Notes: generated by a model from the sequence alone, not told the origin. Shown: positions 41,098 through 50,445, counted from the stretch's first letter. The stretch is 64,000 bases of DNA from Oleiagrimonas sp963821885 (GCA_963821885.1 CAWGFN010000001.1:1-64000), one strand, 5' to 3'. A program made the numbers and translations.

Positions 41098-42705
41098 ATG
41101 CAACCTGTTCGTACGGCCTTGCTTGCCGCTGTGCTTTCTCTTCTCGCCTTGCCCTGCGCGCGAGCGACCCAGTCGACCCTGCTGGCGCATGCCACCTCGG
41201 CACCTGTGCGCGCGGGAGTGGCGGCGACCGACCGGTCGGCTGACTGGCGAGCCGATGTCACGCACTATGCCCGGCGCATGATCGATGCGGGATTCTTTCC
41301 TGGCATGCAGGTGGCGGTGACGCATGGCGACAGGGTGGTGTATGCCCGCGGATTCGGTGTTGCCGATGCATCCACCGGGCGCCCTGTCGACAACCGCACC
41401 CGGTTCTATATCGCCTCCACCACCAAGGCGTTGACGGCAACGGCCGTGATGCTTGAAGTGCATCGTGGCCAGCTCGCGCTGGATGCGCCCGTCACGCACT
41501 ACCTTCCGGACCTTGAGTTCAAGGCGCCGTTGCGGGCCGACACGGTCACCGTCCGCGAACTGCTGGACATGACCGACGGCATCGACAGCTGTTTGCCGGT
41601 GGTCTTTCGCACGGCCTTCAGTGGCCAGTTCACGCAGCCGGGGCTGATCGCCCTCATGCGCCATTGCGGGCCGTCCGGCCACGGGCATGCCTTTTCCTAT
41701 CGCAACCTGCCGTACAACATCCTCGGCATGGTGCTGGCGCCGGGCGTGCGCGACGGCTGGAAGGGGGTGGTTCGCCGCGACGTGCTGGATCCACTCCACA
41801 TGCGCGAGACCAGCGCGCGCCTGTCGACGCTGCACGCGGCACTGCTGGCGATGCCGCACGAGGCGACGGGGCAGGGGTTCAAGCGGATCAGGCTGGCCAA
41901 GGCCGACGCCAACCTGCACGCCGCGGGTGGCTATTTCAGCACTGCACGCGACCTGGCACGGTTCGTCGCGGCGCAGGCGTCGGACGGCATGTTCGACGGG
42001 CATCGTGTTTTCCCGGCCGGCATGATCGAGTCCATGCACGTCAGCCACGCCGAGCAGGACCGGGACTTTGGTCCCTACCATCGCTTCGGCTGGGGATACG
42101 GGTGGGACCTTGGCACCTATGACGGGCATGTGCTGGTGCATCGCTTTGGCCGTTTCGCCGGCTATCGGTCGCATGTGTCGTTCATGCCTGATAACAGCAT
42201 CGGCGTGGTGGTGCTGGTCAATGGCGTGTCGGTGCCGTTCGCAGCCGACGAGATGGCCGACTACATCTATGACCGACTCGGCACGCAGGGCGCCCGCGCC
42301 ATGCAGCGGCACGCGGCGATCTTCCACCAGCTCGAACAACGCAAGGCCAGGTACGCATCGCACATGGTCGCGCAGCGCGCCACGCGCCGGGCCCGGCAGA
42401 AGCAGCATCTCCCGCACCCGTTGACGGCCTACGCGGGCCGATACGTGAACCCGCTCGTGGGCACGATGAACTGGACAGTCGGGCGTGGCCGACTCACGGT
42501 GGCCATGGGCCTGGCGCGAAGTCGCGCCGAAATCTACGACGCCGACAAGAACCAATGGCGCGTGGAACTGACGGGTGGCGGCGAAGTGGTGCGGTTCCGG
42601 TTCGACGCGGGCGCGAAGGGTGTCGCTGACGCCGTGGACTATGCCGGCTATCGATTCCGGCGCGAGCCGGGCGCGACAGCGGGTGGCGTGCCGAAGCGTG
42701 ATTGA
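41098..42705 (+). CDS. secreted serine hydrolase (beta-lactamase class C / S12 fold)
   Basis: 535 residues from ATG 41098, 10 bases after CGGAGGA; ATG 41089 is too close to it. Signal peptide LLAAVLSLLALPCARA. S12 motifs: IASTTKALTATA (SxxK), the YRN motif in SYRNLPYN, and HRFGRFAGY near the third motif. The C-terminal 130 residues form a separate beta-rich domain (LTAYAGRYVNPL, GTMNWTVGRGRLTVAMG), seen in D-aminopeptidase and EstB-like members. A penicillin-binding-like esterase or peptidase; not a proven beta-lactamase. Its 3' end overlaps the ExbD-like gene by 58 bases tail to tail. Confidence 0.9.
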   Translation: MQPVRTALLAAVLSLLALPCARATQSTLLAHATSAPVRAGVAATDRSADWRADVTHYARRMIDAGFFPGMQVAVTHGDRVVYARGFGVADASTGRPVDNRTRFYIASTTKALTATAVMLEVHRGQLALDAPVTHYLPDLEFKAPLRADTVTVRELLDMTDGIDSCLPVVFRTAFSGQFTQPGLIALMRHCGPSGHGHAFSYRNLPYNILGMVLAPGVRDGWKGVVRRDVLDPLHMRETSARLSTLHAALLAMPHEATGQGFKRIRLAKADANLHAAGGYFSTARDLARFVAAQASDGMFDGHRVFPAGMIESMHVSHAEQDRDFGPYHRFGWGYGWDLGTYDGHVLVHRFGRFAGYRSHVSFMPDNSIGVVVLVNGVSVPFAADEMADYIYDRLGTQGARAMQRHAAIFHQLEQRKARYASHMVAQRATRRARQKQHLPHPLTAYAGRYVNPLVGTMNWTVGRGRLTVAMGLARSRAEIYDADKNQWRVELTGGGEVVRFRFDAGAKGVADAVDYAGYRFRREPGATAGGVPKRD

Positions 42706-43163
42706 ACCGGCTGCGTCCGGTGCCTGGCGCGCTGCGCCGCGAGAAGCTGGCGCGCCCAGTATTCATCGTCCGCGCTGCTCAACAGGTCGATTTGCCGCAC
42801 GCCCAGGTCATCGGCTTCATTGATGACGCGACTGACATCCGACCAGCTCGCACTGTCCAGCGCGCTGATCTGGAAAAGCGGTTGCGGCGAGGCCTGCGCC
42901 AGGACGGCCAGCCGGTTCCTGAATTGTCCGGCATCGACCTTTTGCCCGTTCCACGTGATGGCATGTTCCGGCGTGATTTCGACCAGGACGGGGTCGAGGA
43001 ACGCCGAAGGCAAGTCGGCGTACTGGTAGGTGTTTTGCGCAGACCGTTCAAGCGGTGGCAGGGCGATGATGGCCAGGGCCACCAGCACGACCAGCACGCC
43101 GGCCAGCGACGTCACGTCGATCCGAGGATGCGGAGCAGGCGATGGAGGTTGAGCGTAGGCCAT
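42648..43163 (-). CDS. ExbD/TolR-family protein
   Basis: 171 residues. A short cytoplasmic start (PHPRIDVTSLAG) leads to one membrane helix (VLVVLVALAIIALPP), with the Asp at its cytoplasmic edge. The periplasmic ExbD fold follows: ITWNGQKVDAGQFRNRLAVLAQ, ISALDSASWSDVSRVINEADDLGV, IDLLSS. It would be part of the proton-driven motor that energises TonB. No ExbB/TolQ gene lies nearby; the TonB-like gene upstream is in the same direction, separated by 62 bases. The long basic C-terminal tail (RARHRTQPVQSRF) is unusual and coincides with the overlap of the serine hydrolase gene. Confidence 0.82.
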   Translation of the reverse strand: MAYAQPPSPAPHPRIDVTSLAGVLVVLVALAIIALPPLERSAQNTYQYADLPSAFLDPVLVEITPEHAITWNGQKVDAGQFRNRLAVLAQASPQPLFQISALDSASWSDVSRVINEADDLGVRQIDLLSSADDEYWARQLLAAQRARHRTQPVQSRFGTPPAVAPGSRRNR

Positions 43164-43225
43164 GATGGTTGGGCTCTCCCGTGAAGGGTTCCAGTCGCGT
43201 CGCGCCCGCCCGGGTACCGCGTGGA

Positions 43226-44060
43226 TCAGCCTTGCGGCTTGTGCAGGCGTTGCAGGCTTGGTCGGTCCGAGTCGATGGTCCCGGGCGCCTGGGTATCCGC
43301 ACGGTCGCCGGCCGGCACGCCGCGGGCCCAGGCCAGATCGTGGACCGGTCCAGGGTAATAGGCGTACCAGGCGCCGTAGACGTCGGGCATGGTGGAGAAC
43401 TGCACGGGCACGGTGGCGTACCAGGATGTCTTACCGGCCCGCGGATCCTTGCCGGGGAACCATGAACGTCCACGATCGCACGGCCTTGAGCGAGGCGCTG
43501 GCGAAATCGTGACGCCAGGCCTGCATCTGCGCGCTGTCGCCCGGCGTGCGCAGGTTGACCTGCCGTACGCCGGCGTCCTGCACGTGCCCGTCACGTCCCA
43601 CGCGCAGCACCAGGTACACGGTGCCCTGGATGCCGTGCTGGGCTTCCTCGGCGGGATATCCGGGGCTCCTGACGTGAGCCTCCTGCAAGGCGCCCGGCGC
43701 CGTGGCGTCGCCGAATGAACTGCCTGAAACGACCAGTCGGTAGCGGTGTTGTCCCAACGGCGTGGCCAGGATGCGCAGGCTCATGTCGGTTTGCGCGGCC
43801 ACCGCGACGCCATCGCGCATCACCGGCTTGAACCGCCAGTCGGGGATGGTCCGGTTCAACAGGCCGACGACGGCGCCGGGAAGACGCTTGGCGTGGTCGA
43901 GCTGGTAACCGGTGACGTCGCCCTTCGGCGACACCGAGATATGTCCGGTGACCCGCATGCTGACAGTCGGCGCGGCGGACGCCGACGCGCCGGAGGCGAG
44001 GGCGGGCGAAGCTGCCGCTGACACCATCATCAGGACAAGGACAGTCCATGTCGATTTCAT
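43226..44060 (-). pseudogene. TonB-family energy transducer, frameshifted near the end
   Basis: ATG 44060 starts MKSTWTVLVLMMVSAAASPA, a signal or anchor segment. The protein then has a C-terminal TonB-like domain (PGYPAEEAQHGIQGTVYLVLRVGRDG). After SWTFMVP the frame runs into RQGSAGR and a stop. The next frame, entered through CCCC (43454-43457, minus strand), reads GKDPRAGKTSWYATVPVQF and continues for another 70 residues. One extra C explains the break. The N-terminal domain (TVSMRVTGHISVSPKGDV) may be a second TonB-like domain. It is coupled to the ExbD gene in one direction. Confidence 0.75.
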
Positions 44061-44435
44061 GTGTGCAAACCCCGGTTGGCCCAGGCTGATCCTATACCTG
44101 CCTGCGATCGGCGACAAACGGGTTCGACCTTCGTGGGACGCGGGCGTGCATGGGAAACCCTGAGGCATCCGGGATCGGTCGAGTGCATGGGACTGCATCG
44201 GGCACGACCTCATGGCAGTCCGATACCGGTTATCTCGTGGGCAGGGTGTCGTCGGGCATGCCGAGCATCCGCTGGTGGAGAGGGGTGTGCCCAATGTTCG
44301 TGTCACGTCCCGGTGGACTCGGTTTTTCTGCGTGGTATCAGAAGCGCAGGATGACGTGTGTTCCCGCGACGGGATCGATGGTAAAACGCGCTGATCGGGT
44401 CAACGGTCATTGTCCGCATCCCTGGAGATCACGCC
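44061..44435. other. intergenic region with no recognised feature
   Basis: Divergent spacer between the TonB-like gene and the VIT-type gene. No gene, repeat or T-run hairpin was seen. GGAG at 44422-44425 is the ribosome binding site of the VIT gene. Confidence 0.4.
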
Positions 44436-45125
44436 ATGCGCCACGCCGAACACCACAGGACCCACCGCACCGGCTGGCTGCGCGCCTCGGTGCTGGGCGC
44501 CAACGACGGCATCGTGTCCACGGCCAGCCTGGTGCTGGGCGTGGCCGCCTCCGGCGCCACGGCGCGGGCGATCGTGGTCGCCGGCGTGGCCGGGCTGGTC
44601 GCGGGCGCCATGTCGATGGCGGCCGGCGAGTACGTCTCGGTCAGTTCCCAGGCCGACACCGAACGCGCCGACCTGGCGCGCGAGCGGGCGGAGCTGGAGG
44701 CCAGTCCGGAACACGAACACGCCGAATTGAAGGCGATCTACGTCAAGCGCGGCCTGGACGCCGAACTGGCCGCCAAGGTGGCCACCCAGCTGATGCAGCA
44801 CGATGCGCTGGGCGCGCATGCGCGCGACGAGCTGGGCATCACCGAGAGCCTGGCGGCGCGTCCGGTGCAGGCGGCGCTGGCCTCGGCCGGCACCTTCGCG
44901 GTGGGTGCGGCGCTGCCGTTGCTGATGGCGGTCCTGTTTCCGGCGTCGATGGTGATGGGGGCGGTCGCGATCGGCTCGCTGGTGTTCCTGGCCCTGCTCG
45001 GCGCGCTGGCGGCGCGGGTGGGCGGCGCCCCGGTGTGGCGGGCGACCTGGCGGGTGACCTTCTGGGGCGCCCTCGCCATGGCGCTGACCGCCGGCGCCGG
45101 CGCGTTGTTCGGCGCCGCGGGCTGA
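44436..45125 (+). CDS. VIT1/CCC1-family metal transporter
   Basis: 229 residues. The first helix has the family signature GANDGIVSTASLVLGVAASGA, then AGAMSMAAGEYVSVSSQADTE, followed by the metal-binding cytoplasmic stretch with acidic residues (DLARERAELEASPEHEHAELK). Three further helices follow. Members transport Fe2+ or Mn2+ out of the cytosol with proton antiport; in bacteria they protect from metal overload. GGAG lies 11 bases upstream of the ATG. Confidence 0.93.
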   Translation: MRHAEHHRTHRTGWLRASVLGANDGIVSTASLVLGVAASGATARAIVVAGVAGLVAGAMSMAAGEYVSVSSQADTERADLARERAELEASPEHEHAELKAIYVKRGLDAELAAKVATQLMQHDALGAHARDELGITESLAARPVQAALASAGTFAVGAALPLLMAVLFPASMVMGAVAIGSLVFLALLGALAARVGGAPVWRATWRVTFWGALAMALTAGAGALFGAAG

Positions 45126-45144
45126 GGGTTCGCCCGGACGGAGG

Positions 45145-47874
45145 TCAGCGCAGGATCGATGCCGGATCCTGGGCGCGCCGGAGCGCCGCGCACTGATCGA
45201 TCGCGCTGCGTGTCTGCGCCAGGCTGCGAGCCAGGCCGGCGTGGGTGGCCGCGCGAGGACCGAAGAAACGCTGCATGCGGTCGCTGTCCTCCCGCGAGCA
45301 GCCGTCCACGCCGAGCAAACGCGGCAGCACCCAGCTGCGGTCGCCCAGCCGCTGGAACATCGCGTCGGGGTGATGCTCGAACCATTGCCACATCGCGTCG
45401 CGCCGGGCGCGGCTGTCGCGCTGTCCCATGGCCAGCATGAGGCTTTCGCCACCGATGAACCGCGGGTCCAGGGCAAGGTCGCGAATGTCGCGCGCCAACG
45501 CCGGGTCGTCGGCGTCGCCGAGCGCATGGATGATGGCGTGTCGCCGCGCCACGTCATGGGTGGCCCCGAGGTCCGCGATCATGACCTTCTCGGCGGGCCG
45601 GCCCAGCGATTGCACGCTGACGCCAAGCACCGCGGGAAGCAGGTCGCCGTCCACGGCCGCGAGGTCCGCCGGGTGCCCGGAGCCGATGCCCAGGGCGACC
45701 CGGCCCTGGGCCAGCAGGGCCGCGCGAACGGCGGGGATCCGGTAGGTCAGGGCCAGCGTCCGCGCCAGCAGCGCGCGCATCGAGCGGTCCGCGTCCGCTT
45801 CGCCGGCGCGGTGGTGATAGCCCAATCGCCGCAGGCGTGGCAGATAGGCGTCGGCCACCCACGTCGCCAGTCGTTGGCGCTGGGCCTCGGTGGCCGCCTC
45901 GTGCCGCCATATCCAGCCAACCTGGTCGAGCACGGAAGCGGTGAGGTCCTCGCCACCCCCGGCGGTCAATGGCTTGAGCGCGGCGAGCACGTCGCCGGCA
46001 TCGATGTCGCCGTGACGGAAGCTGGCATTGACGGCATCGGCGTAGGCCAGCTGCTCGGCCTGGTCCAGGGCGCCGGCGTGGCGCGCCAGCGTGGCCAGGC
46101 CGGCGCGGTCCATGCCGAAGTGGTAGTAGCCCAGGGCGTCGACGTTGGGCATGACCCAGCTGTCGGCATCGGCACCGGGCAGGGGCAGGGTGGCCGCAGC
46201 GCTGTCCATCAGCGTGCAGCGCGTGCGCTCGGCGTGGTCGCGGGCGCCGTAGCGCACGCACACCGGGATGTCCCAGCGCAGCGGCCGGGCGGCCGGCGCG
46301 CCCAGCGGGCGGTAGCGGCTTTGCCGCAGGTGCAGGACTGCGCCGTCGTCCGTGGCCTGGAGGCGGGCATGCACGTAGGGCACGCCGGGCTGGTCGAGGA
46401 AACTGTCGAACGCGGCGCGCAGCCGCGGTCCGCCGCCCGAGGCCTTGGCGATGGCGTGTACCAGGTCCGGACCCGTGGCCGAGCCGAAGGCATGCGCGTG
46501 GATGTAGCGGCGCACCCCGCGGCGAAATGTCGATGCGCCCACGTAGTGCTCGAACATGGTCAGCACCGCGGCGCCCTTGCCCTCGTTGGTGCCGTCGAAG
46601 GCGCCCTCGATGTCGGCGTCGGTGTGCATGGCGTGCCGGATTGGCAATGCGCCGGAGCGCGTGTCCTCGGCCATGATGGTGTGCATGTCGCGGATCCGCT
46701 GGAGATCGGCGCGGTAGTCCGGATGCAGGCGCAGGGAAAGCTTCTGCTGCATCCAGATGGCCATCGATTCGTTCAGCCAGATGTCGTTCCACCAGGCCAT
46801 CGTGACCAGGTCGCCGGTCCACTGGTGGGCCAGTTCATGGGCGGCCAGGTCGAAGGCGCCGCGCCGGGAGCGAAGCGAGGCGTTCGGCGCGCCGGAGCCG
46901 AGGTTGCCCAGCGCGACCAGACCGGGGTTTTCCATGCCGCCGTCGACATCGAGGAGATCGAGTTTCTTCCACGGATAGGGGCTGGCGTAGTAGTCCTCCA
47001 GGCCGGCCACGATCCCCGGCGTCTGCGCCAGGACCCAGCGCATGTCGGCGGAGCGGCCATGGTAGCTGACGGCACGCAGTGGCACCGGTCGGGTGCGTTT
47101 ACCGTGCGGCGGCAGATCCGGCGCCGCATCGAGGTCCCACGGCCCCACCGCGAAGGCGAGCAGGTAGGTGGGCAGTGGCCGGGTCGGCGCGAAGGTCACG
47201 GTTTTCCAGCCGCTGCCGGCCGTCCTGACGTCGGTGCGCGGCGTGTTGGCCAGGGCGACCATCGTCGTGGGGACGGTCAGGCTGAGGGTATACGGCGTCT
47301 TGTGGGCCGGATCGTCGAAGGATGGAAACACCCGGCGCGCGCCCAGCGGCTGGGTGTCGGTGACGATGTAGTGGCGGCCGTCCCGGGTGATCCGGTAGGC
47401 GCCCTCGAACGAGCCGGTGCAGGACGCCCGCCAGGCGATGTGCAGGGTCAGTCGCTGCGGTGCCAGGGTGCGACCGAAGGCGATGCGGGCGAGGCCACGC
47501 GCGGACATCGTGCGGACCTGACGGGCCGGCCGGGTCGTGCCGGCGGCATCGGTGATGCGCGCCTTCCGGATGTCGAGGTCCTGGGCGTTGATCCACAGGT
47601 GGTCGCTGGCGCGCGTCAGCTTCACGTCGATGTCGGCCTGTCCCGAGAAGCTCGACCTGGCGGGATCGACGCGCAGGTGCAGGCGGTAGGACACGGGCAC
47701 GGCCCAGGCCGGCAGGCGGAGCTTCGGGGTGGCCTGGCCTGCGATCGCGCTGCACGCGAACAGGAGCAGCGCGAGTGCGAGCAGGATCGCGCGGCAAGGT
47801 CGATGGGCGCACGGAAGAATCCTTGGTGGTTCCTTGCGGTTTCCCTGGCGCCGGTGGACGCCGGACCGGACCAT
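45145..47874 (-). CDS. secreted M1-family zinc aminopeptidase
   Basis: 909 residues from ATG 47874. Signal region RAILLALALLLFACSAIAG; internal starts exist. The N-terminal beta domain (about 40-230) is followed by the exopeptidase motif GGMENPG and the zinc motif HELAHQWTGD. The third ligand lies 18 residues on, in WLNESMAIW. The C-terminal helical ERAP1-like domain fills the rest. It should remove N-terminal residues from peptides in the periplasm. Length agrees with PepN-type enzymes. It ends 20 bases from the VIT gene in a convergent arrangement. Confidence 0.95.
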   Translation of the reverse strand: MVRSGVHRRQGNRKEPPRILPCAHRPCRAILLALALLLFACSAIAGQATPKLRLPAWAVPVSYRLHLRVDPARSSFSGQADIDVKLTRASDHLWINAQDLDIRKARITDAAGTTRPARQVRTMSARGLARIAFGRTLAPQRLTLHIAWRASCTGSFEGAYRITRDGRHYIVTDTQPLGARRVFPSFDDPAHKTPYTLSLTVPTTMVALANTPRTDVRTAGSGWKTVTFAPTRPLPTYLLAFAVGPWDLDAAPDLPPHGKRTRPVPLRAVSYHGRSADMRWVLAQTPGIVAGLEDYYASPYPWKKLDLLDVDGGMENPGLVALGNLGSGAPNASLRSRRGAFDLAAHELAHQWTGDLVTMAWWNDIWLNESMAIWMQQKLSLRLHPDYRADLQRIRDMHTIMAEDTRSGALPIRHAMHTDADIEGAFDGTNEGKGAAVLTMFEHYVGASTFRRGVRRYIHAHAFGSATGPDLVHAIAKASGGGPRLRAAFDSFLDQPGVPYVHARLQATDDGAVLHLRQSRYRPLGAPAARPLRWDIPVCVRYGARDHAERTRCTLMDSAAATLPLPGADADSWVMPNVDALGYYHFGMDRAGLATLARHAGALDQAEQLAYADAVNASFRHGDIDAGDVLAALKPLTAGGGEDLTASVLDQVGWIWRHEAATEAQRQRLATWVADAYLPRLRRLGYHHRAGEADADRSMRALLARTLALTYRIPAVRAALLAQGRVALGIGSGHPADLAAVDGDLLPAVLGVSVQSLGRPAEKVMIADLGATHDVARRHAIIHALGDADDPALARDIRDLALDPRFIGGESLMLAMGQRDSRARRDAMWQWFEHHPDAMFQRLGDRSWVLPRLLGVDGCSREDSDRMQRFFGPRAATHAGLARSLAQTRSAIDQCAALRRAQDPASILR

Positions 47875-48052
47875 CTTCCCAGAGTGGGAGGGCGGCGACA
47901 GGTCCGGGTCGACGGTGCGCCGGTGTGTCCAGGCTGACGCCGGGCTGAGCGGCGTTGGCGGCGACCTTTTTCGCGCCGCGGTTTTGCATGTACCGTGACG
48001 GGCTTGCCGGGCATTGCGCCCGTCACGTCACCCACGCACCCATGGGCACGTC

Positions 48053-49354
48053 ATGAGCAGCATGTTCCACGCCCTCCGCAGCCACAACTACCGCCTGTGG
48101 TCCTGGGGCGCCCTGGTGTCCAACGTGGGCACCTGGATGCAGCGCATCGGCCAGGACTGGCTGGTGCTGACCGTGCTGACCCATCACAGCGCCACGGCGG
48201 TGGGCACGGTGATGGCGCTGCAGTTCGGGCCGGCGCTGGTGCTGTTGCCCTTCAGCGGTCATGCCGCCGACCACATGGACCGCCGCAAGCTTCTGCTGGC
48301 CACCCAGGGCGCGGCCGGGCTGCTGGCGCTGGGTCTGGCCGTGGTCACCCTGACCGGCGTGGTGACGCTGTGGCAGGTGTACGGCTTCGCGCTGGGCCTT
48401 GGCATCGTCACCGCGTTCGATGCGCCGGCGCGCCAGGCCTTTGTCTCCGACCTGGTGCATGACGGCATGCTGGCCAATGCGGTGGCGCTCAATTCGGCCT
48501 CGTTCAATGCCGCGCGCATGATCGGTCCGGCCGTGGCCGGCATGCTGATCGCCGCGGTCGGCGAGGGCTGGCTGTTCCTGGTCAACGCCGGCACCTACGC
48601 CATGATGATGGTCGCGCTGGTGTTCCTGCGCACCCATGAGTTGCTGGTGGAAGTTCAGCCAGGGCGCCGGCGCGGCAGCCTGATGGCGGGTTTCCACTAC
48701 GTGCGCCAGCGTCCCGACCTGATCGCGGTGCTGCTGATGCTCGCCCTGCTGGGCACCTTCGGTTTCAACTTCGCGATCTTCATCTCGACCATGTCGGTGA
48801 CCGTGTTCCACGGCAATGCCAGCCAGTACGGCCTGCTCTCGGCGGCCATGGCGGCCGGCACCATGTGCGGGGCGCTGCTCTCCGCGCGCCGGCCGTTCCC
48901 CGGCATGGGCCTGATGGGCGCATCGGCGGCGGGCTTCGGCATCACGCTGGCGCTGGCGGCGGCGATGCCCGGGCCGGTGCCGTTCGCCATCGTGCTGTTC
49001 TTCGTCGGCCTGGCCGCGCTGACCTTCATGACCGCCAGCAACTCGATGATGCAACTGACCACCGAGCGCGCCATGCGCGGCCGGGTACTGGCGCTGCGCA
49101 TCGCCGTGGTCATGGGCGGCACGCCGTTGGGCGCGCCGCTGGTCGGCTGGGTGGTCGACCATGCCGGGGCACGCTGGGCGCTGGGCGTCGGTGCCCTGGC
49201 GGGCTTGGCCTCGGCCGGCGTGGCGCTGGCCTATCTGTTCCGGCACGGCCACCTGCGGGTGGTGCGTGATGCCGGTCGCTGGCGACTGGTCATGCGGCCG
49301 GCGACCGCCGATGCCTCGGCCGTGAGGGTGGCGGCCGGCGAGCGAGTGACCTGA
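48053..49354 (+). CDS. MFS exporter (MFS_3/EntS-like)
   Basis: 433 residues from ATG 48053. The first part, FHALRSHNYRLWSWGALVSNVGTWMQRIGQDWLVLT, is a hallmark of the EntS-type MFS_3 exporter group. The loop 2-3 motif HAADHMDRRKLLL and the helix 5 segment NSASFNAARMIGPAVAGMLI also fit. Twelve membrane segments. Members export enterobactin, drugs or small metabolites; the substrate is not known here. Divergent from the M1 peptidase. Confidence 0.92.
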   Translation: MSSMFHALRSHNYRLWSWGALVSNVGTWMQRIGQDWLVLTVLTHHSATAVGTVMALQFGPALVLLPFSGHAADHMDRRKLLLATQGAAGLLALGLAVVTLTGVVTLWQVYGFALGLGIVTAFDAPARQAFVSDLVHDGMLANAVALNSASFNAARMIGPAVAGMLIAAVGEGWLFLVNAGTYAMMMVALVFLRTHELLVEVQPGRRRGSLMAGFHYVRQRPDLIAVLLMLALLGTFGFNFAIFISTMSVTVFHGNASQYGLLSAAMAAGTMCGALLSARRPFPGMGLMGASAAGFGITLALAAAMPGPVPFAIVLFFVGLAALTFMTASNSMMQLTTERAMRGRVLALRIAVVMGGTPLGAPLVGWVVDHAGARWALGVGALAGLASAGVALAYLFRHGHLRVVRDAGRWRLVMRPATADASAVRVAAGERVT

Positions 49355-49550
49355 GCTTGCGCCGTCCCGACGGGATGGCCATGCATGCTTGCAAGACCGA
49401 CGGTGCGGTGACGACACGTCGACAGGTATCTGGAGCAGCGCTGAGATGCTTCCGCCTGGCTGGTCAGGTCATTCCGGCGCTGCTCACCGCCACGCGGGCA
49501 CAAACCAGCCATGTCCGATCACTTGGGAGCGGGCGCCTGGTGCCCCTGGA

Positions 49551-49727
49551 TCACTCGGGCGGCTTGGGCTTGCCCGGCGTCGGCTCGGAGCTGAACTCGC
49601 GCGGGATCACGTCGAAGTCCTTGAGCTTCTTCTCCAGGACATTGATGCGCTCGTGATTCTTGACGGCCATCCCGAGGCCGGCAAGTCCGAAGGTGAAGGC
49701 GATGATGGCGAAGGTGTCCATGGGCAT
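49551..49727 (-). CDS. 58-residue membrane peptide next to PadR regulator
   Basis: ATG 49727 (or 49721) follows GAGGA closely and the frame closes at TGA 49551-49553. The product has one membrane helix (TFAIIAFTFGLAGLGMAV), then a charged amphipathic segment (KNHERINVLEKKLKDFDVIP) and a proline-rich tail. It lies 57 bases behind the PadR gene in the same direction, so it is probably co-transcribed. No family is recognised. Short membrane proteins with PadR regulators (often with DUF1700 or similar) are common and concern envelope or drug response. Confidence 0.68.
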   Translation of the reverse strand: MPMDTFAIIAFTFGLAGLGMAVKNHERINVLEKKLKDFDVIPREFSSEPTPGKPKPPE

Positions 49728-49784
49728 GTTCCTCGGTAGAGCGATGGATGGGGTCGGCCTTCGCGTGGCGAGGGCTCGGGTGAA

Positions 49785-50111
49785 TCAGGTTTCGGACCAC
49801 AGCGTGCCGAATGCCTGGTGGGCCAGGCGCCACTGGTTTTTCCTGTCCTTGAGTTCGGCGCGTCCGGCGTCGGTGATGGCGTAGTACTTGCGCTTGCGGC
49901 CAGTGGGCGAGGGCTGCCAGTACGAGCGCACGCAGCCGTGGTCCTCCAGTCGGTGCAGCACCGGGTACAGCATGCCGTCGGTCCAGACCAGGGCGTCGTC
50001 GGTCAGTGCGGCGACACGCTGGATGATCTCGTAGCCGTACGAATCGCCCTCCGTGAGGATGGAGAGGACAAAGGTGCGCGAGGTGGCGGCGACGAGATCC
50101 TTATCAAACAT
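49785..50111 (-). CDS. PadR-family transcriptional regulator
   Basis: 108 residues from ATG 50111. Winged helix of the PadR type: SRTFVLSILTEGDSYGYEIIQRV, WTDGMLYPVLHRLEDHGCV, GRKRKYYAITDAGRAEL. A short dimer helix follows, so this is subfamily 2. No ribosome binding site is visible before 50111 or 50126. The inverted repeat at 50122-50150 just upstream is a likely self-operator. The inferred target includes the co-directional 58-residue membrane peptide. Confidence 0.9.
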   Translation of the reverse strand: MFDKDLVAATSRTFVLSILTEGDSYGYEIIQRVAALTDDALVWTDGMLYPVLHRLEDHGCVRSYWQPSPTGRKRKYYAITDAGRAELKDRKNQWRLAHQAFGTLWSET

Positions 50112-50121
50112 GGAAGCATGA

Positions 50122-50150
50122 TGCATTGAGCTTCTATGTATGTCAATGCA
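50122..50150. promoter_or_regulatory. inverted repeat in the PadR promoter region
   Basis: TGCATTGA at 50122-50129 and TCAATGCA at 50143-50150 are perfect inverted arms with 21 bases between their centres, two helical turns. On the minus strand a TTGACA lies in the right arm, so the repeat overlaps the presumed promoter. PadR dimers bind such dyads and repress their own genes; binding here is inferred. Confidence 0.55.
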
Positions 50151-50213
50151 CGACTGTCCGGCCCATGCCACGCGCGGTGAAGGCGCGCGATCGGTTGTGT
50201 GCGGGAAGGGGCG

Positions 50214-50387
50214 TCAGCCGCGGGATTGTGGTGGCCGGGATATCCCGGCGATGGCCGCGCGTTGCCGTCGACATCGCTTGCTGCAATAGCGGACCGCGTC
50301 CCAGGTTCGTGCCCATTTCCTGCGCCATGCGAAGGGTCGGTCGCAGGCTGGACAGGTCTTGCTGGGGAGGTGGGGTTTGCGGTGCAT
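50214..50387 (-). CDS. DUF2256 small zinc-ribbon-like protein
   Basis: 57 residues from ATG 50387. The DUF2256 pattern is complete: KTCPACDRPFAWRRKWARTW followed by VRYCSKRCRRQR. The four cysteines (two CxxC-type pairs) suggest a zinc site. The frame is longer upstream, but those residues overlap the BLUF gene's 3' region and are not typical. DUF2256 proteins are often found near photolyase or cryptochrome genes, as far as I recall. Here the neighbour is a BLUF light sensor, which keeps the light theme. Confidence 0.85.
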   Translation of the reverse strand: MHRKPHLPSKTCPACDRPFAWRRKWARTWDAVRYCSKRCRRQRAAIAGISRPPQSRG

Positions 50388-50445
50388 GGCGGCCAGGACG
50401 GTGGCGCTCAGGGCGCTTGGGCGCGCTCCAGGCGAGTGATGCGTT

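Noticed and set aside
45241..47937. 898-codon plus-strand open frame opposite the M1 peptidase
   Set aside because: The M1 gene on the other strand has complete zinc and exopeptidase motifs. The opposing frame has none and shows shadow composition.
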